The notes beneath the pieces are model-generated. The model did not search any database, was not told where the DNA came from, and was given only the letters and a program-made list of their open reading frames with translations. Both the position numbers and the translations under genes were made by a program. Of a stretch of 64,000 nt of DNA, positions 34,087 through 43,100 are shown piece after piece (positions within the stretch are counted from its first letter, which is position 1; every line of letters begins with the position of its first letter). Origin of the DNA: Amycolatopsis regifaucium (GTDB lineage: Bacteria > Actinomycetota > Actinomycetes > Mycobacteriales > Pseudonocardiaceae); contig NZ_LQCI01000009.1 in assembly GCF_001613935.1 (NCBI RefSeq), forward strand, positions 26,819 to 90,818, given 5' to 3'.

Positions 34087-34688
34087 GGCGTCTGAGTGTA
34101 GGTGGGGAACACCGAGTCCAGCACGTGGGTGAGGATCGCGGCGGGATCGGCGGCCGGGGCCACCGTCTGACGCAGTGCGAGGCCGATACCCAAAGCGCCC
34201 AGCATGACGACAGCCTGGTGCAGCGGCATCGCCGATTCGAGACCCAGACGCTTCGCATGCTCGTCGAGCAGGGCGACGACCTCGTCGTCGTGACGCCGCT
34301 GGATGGCGGCGATCATCGCGGCGTTCTCGGGTTGCTGCGCCGTCGCGGCGAGCACTTCGGCGGCCGTCGCGCTCCATTTGGCCGCGTCCTTGTCCGCCAC
34401 GTCGACCGGCGCCAGTGCCGCGATCACGTCGTCACGGGTGGCGGCCTTGGTGAGAGCTTCCCGCAGTCCTTGGAGATGGGTCTCGGCACTGGCTTCGATG
34501 ATCGCCAGCCACAGCCCTTCCTTGCCGCCGAAATGTTTGTAGACGGCGCCGCGGGTGTAGCCGGCGTCGGCCGCGATCTCCTCGACCGTCGCCGCCAGGA
34601 AGCCACGCCGCAGGAACACCTGCCGTCCGGCGTCCAAGAGGTGCTCGTGGGTGCGTCGCTGCTGCTCGGCCCGGGTCAGCCTGGTCAT
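34083..34688 (-). CDS. TetR-family transcriptional regulator
   Basis: A 201-residue TetR-type repressor. The DNA-binding domain at 1-55 contains [20 protein letters not shown], a clear family signature; the C-terminal ligand domain is helical. The ATG at 34688 is preferred over the GTG at 34709, because the extra residues fall inside the operator-like palindrome. A 36-bp compound palindrome (34701-34736) lies between it and the divergent small membrane-protein gene, so it probably represses both directions. It forms an operon with rraA. Confidence 0.88.
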   Translation of the reverse strand: MTRLTRAEQQRRTHEHLLDAGRQVFLRRGFLAATVEEIAADAGYTRGAVYKHFGGKEGLWLAIIEASAETHLQGLREALTKAATRDDVIAALAPVDVADKDAAKWSATAAEVLAATAQQPENAAMIAAIQRRHDDEVVALLDEHAKRLGLESAMPLHQAVVMLGALGIGLALRQTVAPAADPAAILTHVLDSVFPTYTQTP

Positions 34689-34700
34689 CGTCCGCCAATT

Positions 34701-34736
34701 CAGTAACACTACGTTTCTGGAAACACGATGTTACTG
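34701..34736. promoter_or_regulatory. Compound TetR operator
   Basis: Outer arms CAGTAACA and TGTTACTG (34701-34708, 34729-34736) enclose inner arms GTTTC and GAAAC (34713-34717, 34720-34724) around a two-base centre. It occupies most of the 61-bp divergent gap. The nested symmetry suits two TetR dimers. Confidence 0.65.
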
Positions 34737-34749
34737 TAGCGTGGATGCC

Positions 34750-34998
34750 ATGGAGTTCTTGGCCCCCTTGGCCGCGTTTCTCAGCCTGCCGCTCTTCCTG
34801 GCCGGGTTCGCGTGGTACGCCGCGCGTGCCCGGCGTTGCGGCGTCAGTCAGTCCTTGCTGGCGCCGATCGAGGAGATCTGGGATCCGATCTCGCACAAGA
34901 CCAACATCGAGATCCAGATCGAGGCCGAGCGAAGTCCCGAGACGCCGTCACCCGGCGACCCGCCCGTATTCCGGTGGCGAGACGGTCGCGGCGCCTGA
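34750..34998 (+). CDS. Small single-pass membrane protein, 82 aa
   Basis: One hydrophobic helix at the N terminus (FLAPLAAFLSLPLFLAGFAW, residues 3-22), an Arg-rich cytoplasmic turn and then a soluble tail with IEEIWDPISHKTNIEIQIEA. I do not recognise a named family. The ATG at 34750 is used; a GTG at 34741 in frame is possible. It is divergent from the TetR gene across a strong palindrome, so it is the prime candidate target of that repressor. It ends 1 base before the stop of the convergent gene. Confidence 0.65.
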   Translation: MEFLAPLAAFLSLPLFLAGFAWYAARARRCGVSQSLLAPIEEIWDPISHKTNIEIQIEAERSPETPSPGDPPVFRWRDGRGA

Positions 34999-34999
34999 G

Positions 35000-35536
35000 T
35001 CACGCGGCGACCAGCTGCGCCCGTGCGTTCAGGATCAGGTCGGCGACTCGCTGGGCGTCGGCGACCTGGTGCAACTCCAGCGCCGGCGGCGCCCATGCGC
35101 CACGGAGTTCGTTCTCACGAACTCGCGCCCGGCTCCAGCGGCTGCCGAACACGATCGTGCCGACGCCCGTGTCGTCGGCACGCACCCGAGGTTCCGAGGG
35201 GAGCCAGGTGAGCCAGACCCACCGGAACTCCGAGCCGTTCAGCCAGTTCGCGGCGAAGACGATCCGCTGATTCGTGACCAGGTACGTCGTGACCCCTGCC
35301 CGGGAACGCCGGTCGAGCAGTCGCTGGTACGCCACGCAGAAGAAGGCGATCAGGAGCCCGCCCAACATCGGCGCCGCCGTGCTGTCGTCGAAGACGATCA
35401 ATTGCAGGGCGACGATCGCAGGGAAAACCACGACCGACAACACCAGCGCCGTGTGCTCCGGAAACCACTTCTGCCGCCGCTGGGGCGAACCGCTCCACAG
35501 CAGGACTTCGCCTTCATTCAACGGATACTTCTGCAT
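35000..35536 (-). CDS. Membrane protein with bacterial PH-like domain
   Basis: A 178-residue protein. After a short cytoplasmic start (PLNEGEVLLWSGSPQRR) come two membrane helices (about 27-45 and 53-70) and a beta-rich domain with YLVTNQRIVF, the typical entry strand of bacterial PH domains. Its function is unknown; the family is often membrane-associated. GGAGG lies four bases before the ATG at 35536. It sits alone between a hairpin repeat and the convergent small membrane protein. Confidence 0.7.
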   Translation of the reverse strand: MQKYPLNEGEVLLWSGSPQRRQKWFPEHTALVLSVVVFPAIVALQLIVFDDSTAAPMLGGLLIAFFCVAYQRLLDRRSRAGVTTYLVTNQRIVFAANWLNGSEFRWVWLTWLPSEPRVRADDTGVGTIVFGSRWSRARVRENELRGAWAPPALELHQVADAQRVADLILNARAQLVAA

Positions 35537-35618
35537 CGAACCTCCGCAAGTCGTCATCGAGAGCACGCTCGATGACGCGGTCAGGTTGTCTCAGTAAGGG
35601 CGAAGAAGTCGCGCAAGT

Positions 35619-35642
35619 CCGCATTTAGAGGACTAAATGCGG
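35619..35642. repeat. Short palindromic repeat overlapping a stop codon
   Basis: Perfect 10-bp arms CCGCATTTAG and CTAAATGCGG flank an AGGA loop. It is a copy of the element seen at 16421-16488 and 55747-55769. The TAG stop (33-35 of 35633-35635) of the NAD-binding gene lies within it, so the repeat ends both transcript and protein. Confidence 0.7.
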
Positions 35643-36277
35643 GAAGGGGCTGGATGCCCGTAACCGACTGTGAAGCGCTTTTCGTTTCCCGGCTGCTCCA
35701 GTTCGTCCACGACGGCGATCGCGAGGTCTTCGGCGGAGATCCGGGAGGAGCCGTCGGCCGCGGTGAGGAGGGTGGTCGTCCCACGGCGATAGGCACCGGT
35801 CCGGGTTCCGGGAGCGAGGACGGCGGGCGGACTGAGGTACACCCAGTCGCCCGCGTGCGCCTCGCATGCCCGCAGCTGTGTCGTGCTGGCCGAGGCGATG
35901 GTCCGCCATTCCGGCGGCACGAAGGCCGGGTCGTCGATGACGAGTCCGCCGGAGGGCGAGCGCAGTGGCCCGGCGCCGCCGACGACCAGCACGCGCGTGC
36001 CCGCCGCGGCATCGAGCAGGGCTGTAATGGTGCCGGCGACGGTGTCTTCCGCACCTGGAGCGGGCCTTGTCGCGCTCACGATGGCATCCGCACCGGCGAG
36101 GACGCCGCTCATGTGGTCGATGTCGGTGGCGTCGCCGCGTACGGCCTCGACGCCCGGGTGGAGAGTTCCGGGCAGGACACCGCGGAACACGGCCTTGACG
36201 TGGTGACCGCGAGCGACGGCCTCGCTGACGACACGGGAACCCACCATGCCCGACGCGCCGACGACGACGATCTTCAT
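35633..36277 (-). CDS. NAD(P)-binding protein, NmrA/SDR-like
   Basis: A 214-residue atypical short-chain dehydrogenase with the dinucleotide motif VVVGASGMVGSRVVSEA at 4-20 and VRGDATDIDHMSGVL for the adenine pocket. It lacks the YxxxK catalytic pair of classical SDRs, so it may act as an NAD(P)H-binding epimerase-like or regulatory protein. The ATG at 36277 overlaps the stop of the EamA transporter gene by 4 bases. The protein ends ...SRI with the stop provided by the palindromic repeat. The divergent LysR gene beyond the transporter probably controls this pair. Confidence 0.8.
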   Translation of the reverse strand: MKIVVVGASGMVGSRVVSEAVARGHHVKAVFRGVLPGTLHPGVEAVRGDATDIDHMSGVLAGADAIVSATRPAPGAEDTVAGTITALLDAAAGTRVLVVGGAGPLRSPSGGLVIDDPAFVPPEWRTIASASTTQLRACEAHAGDWVYLSPPAVLAPGTRTGAYRRGTTTLLTAADGSSRISAEDLAIAVVDELEQPGNEKRFTVGYGHPAPSRI

Positions 36278-37191
36278 CGGACAGCACCTTCCCGCTTGGC
36301 CTTCGGGGTGATCTGCCCGGCGACGATCGAGGCCAGCGCGAGGGCGAAGCCGACGAGCTGGACCGGGCCGAGCGCCTGGCCGAGCAGGGCGGCACCGAGT
36401 ACCGCGGCGACCATCGGCGAGAGCAGGCCGAGGACGGCGACCGAGGTGACCGGCAACGACGTGATGCCGCGGAACCACAGGACGTAGGCGAGCAGGCCGC
36501 CGATCAGACCGAGCCAGAGGTAACCGAGAGCCGCGTTCAGGTCGATGGCGGGCGGGGCGCCTTCGAGCAGGAAGGTCACCGGCACCAGGAACACTCCGCC
36601 CGCGGTGAGTTGCCACGCGGCGAACGCCGTCGGGCCGACCTCCGCCGGACGCCCCCATTTCTTGGTGAGCGTGACGCCGAGCGCCATGGTCGCGGCGCCA
36701 CCCAATCCGGCGAGGACCCCGACGCTGTCGAAGCCCGCCGCGGGGCCGATCACGACCAGTCCGACGCCCACGATCCCGACGATTCCCCAGGCGAACCGCC
36801 ACGCGGACGGGCTTTGCCGGAGGACGGCGACGGCGAGGGCGGCAACGAGGAGCGGCTGAGCCGCGCCGAGGGTCGCGGCGACTCCGCCGGGCAGCCGCTC
36901 GGCGGCGAGGAACAGCAAGGGGAAGAACATGCCGATGTTGAGAACGCCGAGTGCGGTGGCCTTCAGCCACCAGGTGCCGCGCGGGAGGGTGCGGGTGATG
37001 GCCAGTGCGATCAACCCCGCGGGCAGGGCGCGCATGAGACCCGCGAACAGCGGGTGCCCCGGCGGGAGAAGTTCGGTGGTGACCACGTAGGTCGTTCCCC
37101 AGACCACGGGAGCGAAGGCGGTCATCGCGGTGCCGGCGAGTCCGGCGGCGAGCGGTGTGGTCGTCAGCGTTTTCACGCTTCCCAGCTTCAC
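36274..37191 (-). CDS. EamA/DMT-family transporter
   Basis: A 305-residue membrane protein with ten predicted helices in two repeated EamA halves (around WGTTYVVTTELLP and LAYVLWFRGITSLP). The family exports small metabolites such as amino acids, purines or drugs; the substrate is unknown. The GTG at 37191 is used; GTG at 37173 (GGGAAGC before it) is an alternative. It forms an operon with the NAD-binding gene and is divergent from a LysR regulator, an arrangement in which the regulator usually controls the exporter. Confidence 0.85.
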   Translation of the reverse strand: MKLGSVKTLTTTPLAAGLAGTAMTAFAPVVWGTTYVVTTELLPPGHPLFAGLMRALPAGLIALAITRTLPRGTWWLKATALGVLNIGMFFPLLFLAAERLPGGVAATLGAAQPLLVAALAVAVLRQSPSAWRFAWGIVGIVGVGLVVIGPAAGFDSVGVLAGLGGAATMALGVTLTKKWGRPAEVGPTAFAAWQLTAGGVFLVPVTFLLEGAPPAIDLNAALGYLWLGLIGGLLAYVLWFRGITSLPVTSVAVLGLLSPMVAAVLGAALLGQALGPVQLVGFALALASIVAGQITPKAKREGAVR

Positions 37192-37203
37192 CGCCGAGGA
37201 TCA

Positions 37204-37236
37204 ATGAGTCCAACACATGTTTGTCACTTGATTCAT
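37204..37236. promoter_or_regulatory. Candidate LysR-box in divergent promoter
   Basis: Related half-sites ATGAGTCCAA (37204-37213) and TTGATTCAT (37228-37236, inverted) lie in the 64-bp gap between the LysR gene and the EamA gene. A third partial half-site follows at 37240. The spacing fits a LysR tetramer. Confidence 0.4.
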
Positions 37237-37255
37237 CGTGATTCAAGATAGGTCC

Positions 37256-38140
37256 ATGGAGCTTCAGCAGATGCGATATGTCGTGGCAGTGGCGGAGACG
37301 AACAGCTTCACGCGCGCCGCGGAACGGTGCCTCGTCGTGCAGTCGGCGTTGAGTCACCAGATCGCCCGGCTGGAACGGGAACTGGGCGCGCGGCTCTTCG
37401 AGCGCACGAGCCGCCGGGTGCGGCTCACCGCCGCGGGCGAGGCGTTCCTCCCCGCCGCCCGCCAATGCCTCGACGCCGCCGAGCGAGCGGGAGCGGAGGT
37501 CGCCGCGGCCATCGGCGAGGTCCGGGGACGACTGACCGTCGGCGTCATCCCGACCGTCGCGGCGGTCGACGTCCCGGCCGCGCTGCAGACGTTCCACCGG
37601 CGGTACCCGCATGTCCGGATCGGCCTGCGGGTCGGCGCGAGCGGGCACCTGGTGGAACAGGTCAAGGACAACTCGATCGAGGTCGCTTTCCTTGGCCTCC
37701 CGGTGTCGGATCGGCCGGAAGGCGTCGCGACCTGCGAACTGGCCCATGACGAACTGGTCGCCGTGGTGGCGCCCGGTCACCCTCTCGCCGATGAGTCCGA
37801 AGTGGACTTGAACCGGCTCTCGTCGGAGGTGTTCGTGGACTTCCCGACCGGGTCGGCCGGGCGAGCGCAAACGGATCAAGCGTTCGCCGCCGCGAGAGTG
37901 ACCCGGGAAGTGGCTTTCGAGGTGACCGCCGCCGATTTCATGGCGCGGCTCATCCACCAGGGGCTCGGTGTCGCGCTGCTGCCGTCGAAGTACGTGCCGA
38001 ACTTGACCGGTGTGGTGGTCGTCCCGGTGACGGACGCGCCCGCGCGGATCGAGCATCTCGTCTGGAACCGGTTCACCGTCACTCCCGCGGCGAAGGCGTT
38101 TCTGGAGGTACTGGGTGTCGTGAGTGGTGAGGGCGACTAG
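37256..38140 (+). CDS. LysR-family transcriptional regulator
   Basis: A 294-residue LysR regulator. The N-terminal helix-turn-helix is at 1-60 (ELQQMRYVVAVAETNSFTRA, then CLVVQSALSHQIARLE) and the substrate-binding domain at about 90-290. The ATG at 37256 gives the canonical family start; the GTG at 37238 would add six unsupported residues. It is divergent from the EamA/NAD-binding pair, its likely target. A long palindrome at 38177-38233 ends the transcript. Confidence 0.9.
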   Translation: MELQQMRYVVAVAETNSFTRAAERCLVVQSALSHQIARLERELGARLFERTSRRVRLTAAGEAFLPAARQCLDAAERAGAEVAAAIGEVRGRLTVGVIPTVAAVDVPAALQTFHRRYPHVRIGLRVGASGHLVEQVKDNSIEVAFLGLPVSDRPEGVATCELAHDELVAVVAPGHPLADESEVDLNRLSSEVFVDFPTGSAGRAQTDQAFAAARVTREVAFEVTAADFMARLIHQGLGVALLPSKYVPNLTGVVVVPVTDAPARIEHLVWNRFTVTPAAKAFLEVLGVVSGEGD

Positions 38141-38176
38141 ACCCGAGCCCTCTCTCTCACATACTTGCTGGGGCGA

Positions 38177-38233
38177 AGTACATGATGGTCCCCTTCCTTG
38201 CGTCTAGCGCAAGGAAGGGGACCATCATGTACT
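38177..38233. terminator. 57-bp near-perfect palindrome, family copy 2
   Basis: Arms of 26 bp pair perfectly around a 5-base TCTAG loop; the left arm begins AGTACATGATGGTCCCC. It matches the palindrome at 23686-23746 except for a compensated base pair in the arm, one loop base and a shorter end. It separates the convergent LysR and imine reductase genes. Confidence 0.75.
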
Positions 38234-38266
38234 GGGGAAGCCTTCACGGCGCGGCCGCAACCGGGC

Positions 38267-39121
38267 TCAGCCTTCCTTGATGACCTCGTAAAGGCTGGTC
38301 CACGAGCTACGCCCGTGCCCCGCGGCGATCGCTCGGTCGTAGTGCGATTTGATCGCTTCCGGCAGGGCGACGTCGATCCCGGCGTCCCGGCTCGCCTGGG
38401 CGATGTGGTCGGCGGTCGCGCCCATCATCGTCACGTTGGCCTCGTCGCCGGGGTGCTCGCCCGCCTCGACCTGCTTGGCGGCGTCCTCCAGGTAGTAGGC
38501 CATCATCGCGAAGTTGTCCTTGGCGTAGGGGACGAACTTCTGGACGGTCACCCCGGCCGAGCGGATCAGCGCGCTCGCGTGCAGGAACACCGAAAGCGAG
38601 GTCAGGAAAATGTCCAGCTGCGCCTGGTAGAACAGCTGTGCCAGCCGGACGTCCTCGCCGAGGAAGTCCGCCCGCCCGATCAGCGCGAGGGTGTCGCGGT
38701 GCTTTTCGAACACGTCCTCTGGTCCGCTGTAGAAGACGTACGCCTCCTCCTTGCCCACCAACGGAGCGGGCACCATCACGCCACCGGCGATGAACTGCCC
38801 GCCGCGGGCCTTGACCCAGTCGGCGGCCTCGCGGGTCTTCTCCGGGGTGTCCGAGCTGAGGTTGACGATCACCTTGCCCGCCAACGCTTCTTCGGCCCTG
38901 CCGAGGATGTCGTACATCGCCGCGTAGTCCGTGAGGCTGAGCAGCACCAACTCTGACGCCGCCACCGCGTCAGCCGGTGTCTCGGCGCGCACGGCACCCG
39001 CCGCGACGACGCCGTCCGCTCGGCCGGCGGTACGGTTCCAGACGGTCACGCCGTGCCCGTTCTCCAGAAGAACCCGGACCATGGCCTGTCCCATCGGGCC
39101 GAGCCCGATCAATGTGATCAT
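38267..39121 (-). CDS. Imine reductase-like NADPH oxidoreductase, Tyr type
   Basis: A 284-residue enzyme of the beta-hydroxyacid dehydrogenase/imine reductase superfamily. The Rossmann motif is GLGPMGQAM at 6-14, with NRT at 29-31 favouring NADPH. The interdomain motif GGVMVPAPLVGKEEAYVFYS is at 113-132. At the position that divides known imine reductases (numbered 187 in the Streptomyces kanamyceticus enzyme) it has Tyr165, the residue of the (S)-selective group. It starts 11 bases after the stop of the related gene, so both are co-expressed. The natural substrate is unknown; cyclic imines are reduced by relatives in vitro. Confidence 0.8.
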   Translation of the reverse strand: MITLIGLGPMGQAMVRVLLENGHGVTVWNRTAGRADGVVAAGAVRAETPADAVAASELVLLSLTDYAAMYDILGRAEEALAGKVIVNLSSDTPEKTREAADWVKARGGQFIAGGVMVPAPLVGKEEAYVFYSGPEDVFEKHRDTLALIGRADFLGEDVRLAQLFYQAQLDIFLTSLSVFLHASALIRSAGVTVQKFVPYAKDNFAMMAYYLEDAAKQVEAGEHPGDEANVTMMGATADHIAQASRDAGIDVALPEAIKSHYDRAIAAGHGRSSWTSLYEVIKEG

Positions 39122-39132
39122 TGTTCTTTCCT

Positions 39133-40008
39133 TTACTTCTTAAGTAGTTCGATGACGCCGACCAGGTCCTCGGCGCCGTGCCCGGCCGCGACCCGCTTGT
39201 CCATCAGCGGCTGGAGCGGGGCGAGCAGCTCGGCGCTGATGCCCTGTTCCTCGGCGGCCTTCGCCAGGTTCGGGAAGGCCGCGGCCTGCATTCCGATGTT
39301 CGAGACGACTCCGCGCTCATAGTCGCCGTCGTCGATCAGTTCGGCCGTGCGCTCCAGGAAGCCGCTCATCGCGTCCATCCAGCCGCGAAGCAGTGGAGCG
39401 AACTCCCTCGCTTTCACTCCGGCGGAACCGACCAGCGCGAAGGCCTGGATGACGCCGATGAAGTTGCCGTACATCCCGCTGAGGAGCGCGATGTCGTGCA
39501 GGGGCGCCAATCCGGGGTCTGCGCCGAGGTAGTTGACGCCGCCGAAGGTGTCGAGCGCGGTACGGGCCTGGCCGAAGACGGTGCCCGAGCCGCTGTAGAA
39601 GATGAACGCGCCGGGCGTGCCGATCATCGGCGGGACGGCCATGATTCCGCCGTCCAGGTACTCCGCGCCCAGTTCTTCGGCCCACGCGCTCATCTCGCGT
39701 GCCTGGCCGGGGGTGCCGTTGGTCAGGTTGATCAGCTGCCGTCCTTCGAGCCCGGACGCGACGGGGTCGAGGACCTCGTGCACCGAGTCGTAGTCGAGCA
39801 GGCAGGCGATCACGGTCTTGTTCGCCGCGAGAGCCTCGGACACAGTCGAAGCGACCGAAGCTCCCTTCGCCGCCACGCCCTCGGCGCGGCTCGCGGTCCG
39901 GTTCCACGCGGTGACGGGATGTCCCGCGGCCAGCAGTGCCTCTACGAGCGCGGTTCCCATCGCGCCCAGCCCCAGTACCGTGACCGGGGTCTTGCCGTGT
40001 TCGGTCAT
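39133..40008 (-). CDS. Imine reductase-like NADPH oxidoreductase, Asp type
   Basis: A 291-residue imine reductase homologue. The Rossmann motif GLGAMGTAL is at 13-21, NRT at 36-38 and the interdomain motif GGIMAVPPMIGTPGAFIFYS at 120-139. The key active-site position holds Asp172 in PLHDIALL, as in (R)-selective imine reductases. It shares the fold and roughly a third of its residues by eye with the next gene, so this is an old duplication rather than a recent one. It is the first gene of the pair and is divergent from a large SARP/AfsR regulator across a 94-bp gap. Confidence 0.82.
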   Translation of the reverse strand: MTEHGKTPVTVLGLGAMGTALVEALLAAGHPVTAWNRTASRAEGVAAKGASVASTVSEALAANKTVIACLLDYDSVHEVLDPVASGLEGRQLINLTNGTPGQAREMSAWAEELGAEYLDGGIMAVPPMIGTPGAFIFYSGSGTVFGQARTALDTFGGVNYLGADPGLAPLHDIALLSGMYGNFIGVIQAFALVGSAGVKAREFAPLLRGWMDAMSGFLERTAELIDDGDYERGVVSNIGMQAAAFPNLAKAAEEQGISAELLAPLQPLMDKRVAAGHGAEDLVGVIELLKK

Positions 40009-40102
40009 GGGACCACCGTGCCGCCGCCCGCGCACGGATCGCTGCGGGTTCACGCACGGCGCCATCGGAGGAATGTCGGTGGTCCGCGCTAACGTCGGTT
40101 CC

Positions 40103-43100
40103 GTGCGTTTCGGAGTGCTGGGACCACTCGCCGTGTGGACGACCGCGGGCGAGCCCGTCGTCGTGCCCGAGGCCAAGGTCCGCCTGCTGCTCGCCGCGCT
40201 GCTGAGCCGCGACGGCCGGGCGGCGTCGGTGTCGTCGCTGACCGATGATCTGTGGGGTGAGCATCCGCCGGGCAATCCGGGCAACACCTTGCAGACCAAG
40301 GTCTCTCAGTTGCGCCGCAGCCTCGAACGAGCCGAGCCGGGCGCTCGGGAACTCGTCACCCATCAACCCGCCGGATACGTCCTCGCCGTCGAAAAGGGCG
40401 ACCTGGACGTCCACCGGTTCCGTGCCCTCACCTCTCGCGCTCGTGACGCCGTCGATCCTCGCGCTCGTGCCGCGTTGCTGGCGGACGCGCTGGCCTTGTG
40501 GCGAGGGCCCGCGTACGCCGGGTTCGAGGACGAACCGTTCGCGGTGGCCGCGGCACAGCGGCTGGAGGAGGAACGGCTGCTCGCCGAAGAGGACCGGGCC
40601 GAAGCCAGGCTCGCGCTCGGCGAACACGGCGTCCTCACCGGGGAACTGACCGGCCTTGTCGCCCGGCATCCGCTTCGCGAGCGTCTGCGCGGCCTGCTGA
40701 TGCGCGCCCTGTACGCCGCCGGGCGGCACAGCGACGCGCTCGAAACCTACGCCGAACTGCGCACCCGTCTACGCGATGAGTCCGGTCTCGAACCAGGGCC
40801 GGAGCTGGCGGCTCTGCACCAGGCGATCCTCACCCGGAGTCCGGAGCTGGAAGGCGTCCGCGCCGCCGAGCCGGTACGCGGGAACCTGCCGGAGCCGCTG
40901 ACCGAGCTGATCGGCCGGACGACGGCGGTCAAGGAGGTCGGCGCGCTGGTCACCGACACCCGGCTGGTCACCCTCACCGGACCGGGAGGGGTCGGGAAGA
41001 CCCGGCTAGCCGTCGAGGCCGCGTCGACGCTCACGATGGCCGACGGCGTCTGGCTGGTCGAACTGGCCGGTCTGGACAACGTCGAGTGCCCGACGTGCCC
41101 GCCGGAAGACCTCGTCGCCGTCGTGCTGACGGCCGTACTGGACCTCCACGAGGAGGCCACTTCGGCGAACACCCTCACGCAGTCGCTGGCCGATGCTCTG
41201 CGCGAGAAGGAGATCCTGCTGGTCCTCGACAACTGCGAGCAGGTCGTCGAGCCCGTCGCCGCGCTGGTGGAGCGACTGCTCGCGGCGGTACCCCGGCTGC
41301 GCGTACTCGCCACCAGTCAGGAACCACTGGGACTCCCGGGCGAAACCGTGTGGGCGGTTCCACCGCTCGATCTGCCCGAGCAAGGCGACTTCGCCGCCGT
41401 TAGGGAATCCAGCGCCGTCCGGCTGTTCGCCGCCCGTGCCGCGGCGGCCGCCCCGGGGTTCGCGCTCGACGCGGAGAACGCCTCGGTGGTCGCCCGCATC
41501 TGCCGCACGCTGGACGGGATCCCGCTGGCACTGGAACTCGCCGCCACCCGGGTCCGGACGCTCGGCGTACACGAACTCCTCGCCCGCCTCGACGACCGGT
41601 TCGGCCTGCTGTCCTCGGGCAGGCGGGGCGGGCCGCGCCGTCAGCAGACGCTGCGCGCGATGATCGACTGGAGCTGGAGCCTGCTGAGCGAGCCCGAACA
41701 GACCGTGCTGCGCAGGCTCGCCGTCCACGCCGAAGGCTGCGGTCTCGATTCCGCCGAGTCGGTCTGCGCCGGTGGTGAGATCGCCTCCGGTGACGTGCTG
41801 GACCTGCTGTCCCGGCTCGTCGACCGATCGTTGGTGGTCAGCAGGCCCGGCAGACACGGCGAACCGCGGTACCGGCTGCTGGAGTCGGTGTCGGCATACG
41901 CCTTGGCACACGCCGAGGAGGCGGGCGAACTCGACGAGCTGTCCTTGCGGCACGCCCGTTTCCACGTCGAGCTGGCCGAGCGCGGCGACGCGGGATTGCG
42001 CGGCAAGGAGCAGCGGCGCTGGCTCGACAGGCTCGACGCCGAGGGCGCCAATACCCGGCGCGCGCTGGAAACCCTGCTGCGGCAAGGTGAACACCGGCTC
42101 GCGCTGCGGCTGGTGAACGCGATGACGTGGTTCTGGTTCCTCCGGGGACGGCTGACGGAGGCCCGGCGCTCCCTGAACCTCGTGCTCGACACGAATTCCG
42201 AGACCGAAGACGAACGCGCGCAGGCTCTGGGCTGGTGCGCCGGCATCGCGATTCTCGACGGCACCTGCACCGAGGGCACGGCGGAGGAAGCCGTGTGGGG
42301 CATCGTCGATCCCGTCGCGCGGGCCCGGGCACTGTGGTTCCTCGGCTATGCCTGGTCCACGGTCGGCGATCTGTGCCGGGCGGAGAAGCTCACGCTCGGC
42401 GCGCTGGAAACGGCCAGAGAGGTCGGTGACGACTGGAGCGCCGCGGCCGCGCTGAGCGACAGGGCCGGCCACCTGATCGCCGGAGGGGACCTCACCGGCG
42501 GAGGCCGGATGGCCGCACAAAGCGCCGGGATCTTCGACGACCTGGGCGAGCGCTGGGGCTGGCTGCAGGCGTCGTTCGTCCTCGGCATGCTCGCCGCGAT
42601 CGCCGGGGACTACGAGCACTCGGCCCGTGTCCACCGGGAAAGCCTGCGCCGCGCGGAGGAACTGGAGTTATGGCCGGAGGTCGCCTACAAACTGTCGTGG
42701 CTCGGCCGGACTGCGCTGCTCACCGGCGATTTCGAGGGCGGAAAGGAGTTCCACGAGCGGGCCAGGGCCTTGGCCGTCGAGCACAGCTTCAAACCCGCGG
42801 AGGTCTACGCCGAGACAGGGCTCGCGCTCGGCGCGCGAAGGCAGGGGCTGCTCGACGAGGCCGAGCAGCGGCTGCTGTCCATTCTGGACTGGCATCGCCG
42901 GGTGGAGTCCGAAGCGGGCAGCACGCTGGTACTGGCCGAACTCGGGTTTATCGCCGAGCAGCGCGGTGACGCGGCGCGGGCGAAGCGGCTCCAACTGGAC
43001 GGGCTGGCGATCGCCCGGCACAGCGAGGATCCCCGCGCGATCGCGCTCGGTCTGGAAGGGCTGGCCGGGGCGGAGGCTGCCGCGGGTGAGTATCACCGGG

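Noticed and set aside
33601..34377. 258-aa extended RraA protein
   Set aside because: The extra N-terminal part is an antisense-quality Arg-rich read of the tetR gene; the real start is the GTG at 34086 coupled to the tetR stop.
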